From NCBI GenBank assembly GCA_030626365.1, contig DAOUPC010000160.1, positions 1 through 6,724 of the forward strand: 6,724 nucleotides of DNA, in the 5' to 3' direction. Both the position numbers and the translations under genes were made by a program. Positions 5,856 to 6,724 of this stretch are shown here, piece after piece (the stretch's first letter is position 1; each line of letters starts with the position of its first letter). The stretch is from Paracoccaceae bacterium. Its GTDB lineage: Bacteria; Pseudomonadota; Alphaproteobacteria; Rhodobacterales; Rhodobacteraceae. The notes beneath the pieces were generated by a model. The model saw nothing but the letters and a program-made list of their open reading frames with translations, did no database searches and was not told where the DNA came from.

Positions 5856-5993
5856 GCACCCCCAACAGATCCTCATCACTGTTCAAGTTCCCGTCAGATC
5901 GCGAATATTGCATGTCAGGGACGGCCCCGCGCCCCGGATGCCGCCCCAATGCCCCAGACGCCGCCGGAAACCATTTTGCCGGACAATTCACGA

Positions 5994-6022
5994 CAAAACC
6001 CCGGCAAACCCGCGACAAACCC
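5994..6022. repeat. Three phased CAAA(A)CCC motifs, 11-bp period
   Basis: CAAAACCCC at 5994, CAAACCC at 6005 and CAAACCC at 6016 start exactly 11 bases apart, so all three face the same side of the helix. They lie about 100-130 bases before the mrpA start. Regularly phased short sites suggest cooperative binding of a regulator, or mild curvature; neither is shown. Confidence 0.5.
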
Positions 6023-6062
6023 GTTGCCAGGTGATCTAGCGCCCCACAAGGGCTGGACAGTC

Positions 6063-6110
6063 GGGAAAATTCCCTTAGGCAAGGAACAGGTTTCTTGGTG
6101 CGCCAACCTG
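6063..6110. promoter_or_regulatory. Three successive small inverted repeats before mrpA
   Basis: GGGAA-AA-TTCCC (6063-6074), CCTT-AGGC-AAGG (6073-6084) and CAGGTT (6087-6092) with AACCTG (6105-6110) follow one another. The last stem reaches the first base of the mrpA Shine-Dalgarno. They may be an operator or a folded leader that affects ribosome access. Each stem is only 4-6 bp, so chance cannot be excluded. Confidence 0.35.
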
Positions 6111-6114
6111 GGAG
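6110..6114 (+). promoter_or_regulatory. Ribosome binding site of mrpA
   Basis: GGGAG, nine bases before the GTG at 6124. It supports this GTG as the start; no in-frame ATG exists nearby upstream. Confidence 0.65.
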
Positions 6115-6123
6115 AATTGCCAC

Positions 6124-6724
6124 GTGTCCCTTTTTCTGATTGCAGCCCTGCCTTTTCTGGGCGCGGTGTTTCCCGGATTGCTGATACGGGCGGGGCGCAA
6201 TGCCTCGGCTGCGAGCGCCGGAATGGTCACGTTGCTGGCGCTTGTCGGGCTACTGGTTAATGCCCCGGCGGTGCTGCGCGGCGAGGTGGTGACGGCCCGG
6301 CTTGACTGGATGCCGGGGCTGGGACTGAACGCGAATTTCTTTCTTGACGGGCTGGGGCTGTTGTTTGCCGGGATGATCCTGGGCATCGGGTTGCTGATCA
6401 TCCTGTACGCCAGGTTCTATCTGTCGCGTCAGGACCCGATGGGACAGTTTTATACCTATCTGTTGTTGTTTCAAGGCGCGATGGTGGGCATTGTCCTGTC
6501 CGATAACGTGCTGCTTTTGCTGATTTTCTGGGAACTGACGTCGCTGTCGTCTTTCCTGCTGATCGGTTACTGGAAACACCTGCCCGAGGGGCGACAGGGC
6601 GCGCGTATGGCGCTGTTGGTCACCGGATCGGGCGGGCTGGCGATGATCGGTGGCATGCTGATCATTGGCCATATCGTCGGCAGCTATGACCTGACGGTCA
6701 TCCTGCAACACAAAGACCTGATAC
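6124..6724 (+). CDS. mrpA: MrpA/MnhA/PhaA, large subunit of the multisubunit Na+(K+)/H+ antiporter; 3' part outside the window
   Basis: The first 200 residues are visible; the family is about 770-970 residues. The start is a GTG with GGGAG nine bases upstream. The sequence shows an N-terminal membrane helix (~1-20), a second (~30-48), the conserved ARLDWMPGLGLN and FFLDGLGLLFAGMILGIGLLIILYAR segments (residues ~59-97), YLSRQDPMGQFY (99-110), and FWELTSLSSFLLIGYW (135-150). Glu137 in that last motif matches the conserved, functionally essential membrane glutamate of MrpA and of the related complex I subunit NuoL/ND5. MrpA works in the inner membrane with MrpB-G to exchange Na+ or K+ for protons, serving alkali and salt tolerance. 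It should be the first gene of an mrp operon continuing to the right; whether MrpB is fused, as in many proteobacteria, cannot be seen here. Transcription diverges from the rhodanese operon. Confidence 0.92.
   Translation, partial: MSLFLIAALPFLGAVFPGLLIRAGRNASAASAGMVTLLALVGLLVNAPAVLRGEVVTARLDWMPGLGLNANFFLDGLGLLFAGMILGIGLLIILYARFYLSRQDPMGQFYTYLLLFQGAMVGIVLSDNVLLLLIFWELTSLSSFLLIGYWKHLPEGRQGARMALLVTGSGGLAMIGGMLIIGHIVGSYDLTVILQHKDLI

Larger units (their letters stand above)
5763..6123. promoter_or_regulatory. 361-bp divergent intergenic region between the rhodanese operon and mrpA
   Basis: No credible gene: the open frames here have no recognisable protein features and poor starts. Promoters for both flanking operons must lie in it, but I found no convincing -35/-10 pair on either strand. 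It holds a hairpin in the rhodanese leader, a CTTTGGG direct repeat (5781-5787, 5790-5796), a GCATGAA direct repeat, three phased CAAA(A)CCC motifs and several small dyads near the mrpA start. It is by far the longest non-coding stretch in an otherwise overlapping gene set. Confidence 0.7.

Noticed and set aside
5836..5865. Possible promoter for the rhodanese operon (TTGGGG, 18-base gap, TGCTAA on the minus strand)
   Set aside because: Both hexamers match the sigma-70 consensus poorly; not supported enough to list.
5763..5879. 39-residue N-terminal extension of the rhodanese
   Set aside because: It passes through the leader hairpin, shows no protein features, and a good AGAGG site directly precedes the ATG at 5762.
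5882..5911. Possible promoter for mrpA (TTCAAG, 18-base gap, TATTGC)
   Set aside because: Only three of six matches in each hexamer and more than 200 bases from the start; too weak.
5836..6123. Minus-strand open frame of 95 codons in the intergenic region
   Set aside because: Composition and residues look like chance translation of G+C-rich DNA; no recognisable domain, and the start overlaps the mrpA leader.
1..6724. Mobile element, phage, CRISPR, tRNA or rRNA
   Set aside because: No transposase, integrase, spaced repeat array, tRNA-like fold or rRNA motif was seen on either strand.

Overview
The window is G+C-rich, tightly packed DNA from an alphaproteobacterium. The best guess is Rhodobacterales (Rhodobacter/Roseobacter type), based on the clustered opgC, opgG and opgH genes, the N-terminally short OpgH and the Mrp-type antiporter. 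This assignment comes from gene content and protein style, not from a database search.

Layout: bases 2-4385 (+) carry the end of opgC, then complete opgG and opgH, joined by two 4-base ATGA overlaps. This is an osmoregulated periplasmic glucan (OPG) operon. OpgH makes and exports the glucan chain, OpgG (Tat-type signal, MdoG/GH186 family) processes it in the periplasm, and OpgC adds substituents such as succinate. The opgH stop lies inside a perfect 18-bp tandem duplication (4377-4412), which also reaches the stop of the convergent gene.

Bases 4411-5762 (-) hold a two-gene operon. A membrane-anchored or exported single-domain rhodanese comes first, followed with a 1-base overlap (TGATG) by a secreted alpha/beta hydrolase of the PHB-depolymerase/feruloyl-esterase (LpqC-like) type with an intact Ser-Asp-His triad.

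Bases 5763-6123 are a divergent intergenic region without a credible gene. It contains a bulged hairpin in the rhodanese leader (5791-5828), three 11-bp-phased CAAA(A)CCC motifs (5994-6022) and small inverted repeats next to the downstream ribosome binding site (6063-6110). From 6124 (+) runs the 5' part of mrpA, the large subunit of a multisubunit cation/proton antiporter, cut by the window end.

The theme is envelope and ion or osmotic homeostasis. I see no mobile element, phage, CRISPR array, toxin-antitoxin or defence system. The points most worth checking are whether the Tat-exported OpgG-family enzyme is a glucan cyclase rather than a simple hydrolase, the structured leader of the rhodanese-hydrolase operon, and the 18-bp duplication between the convergent stops.
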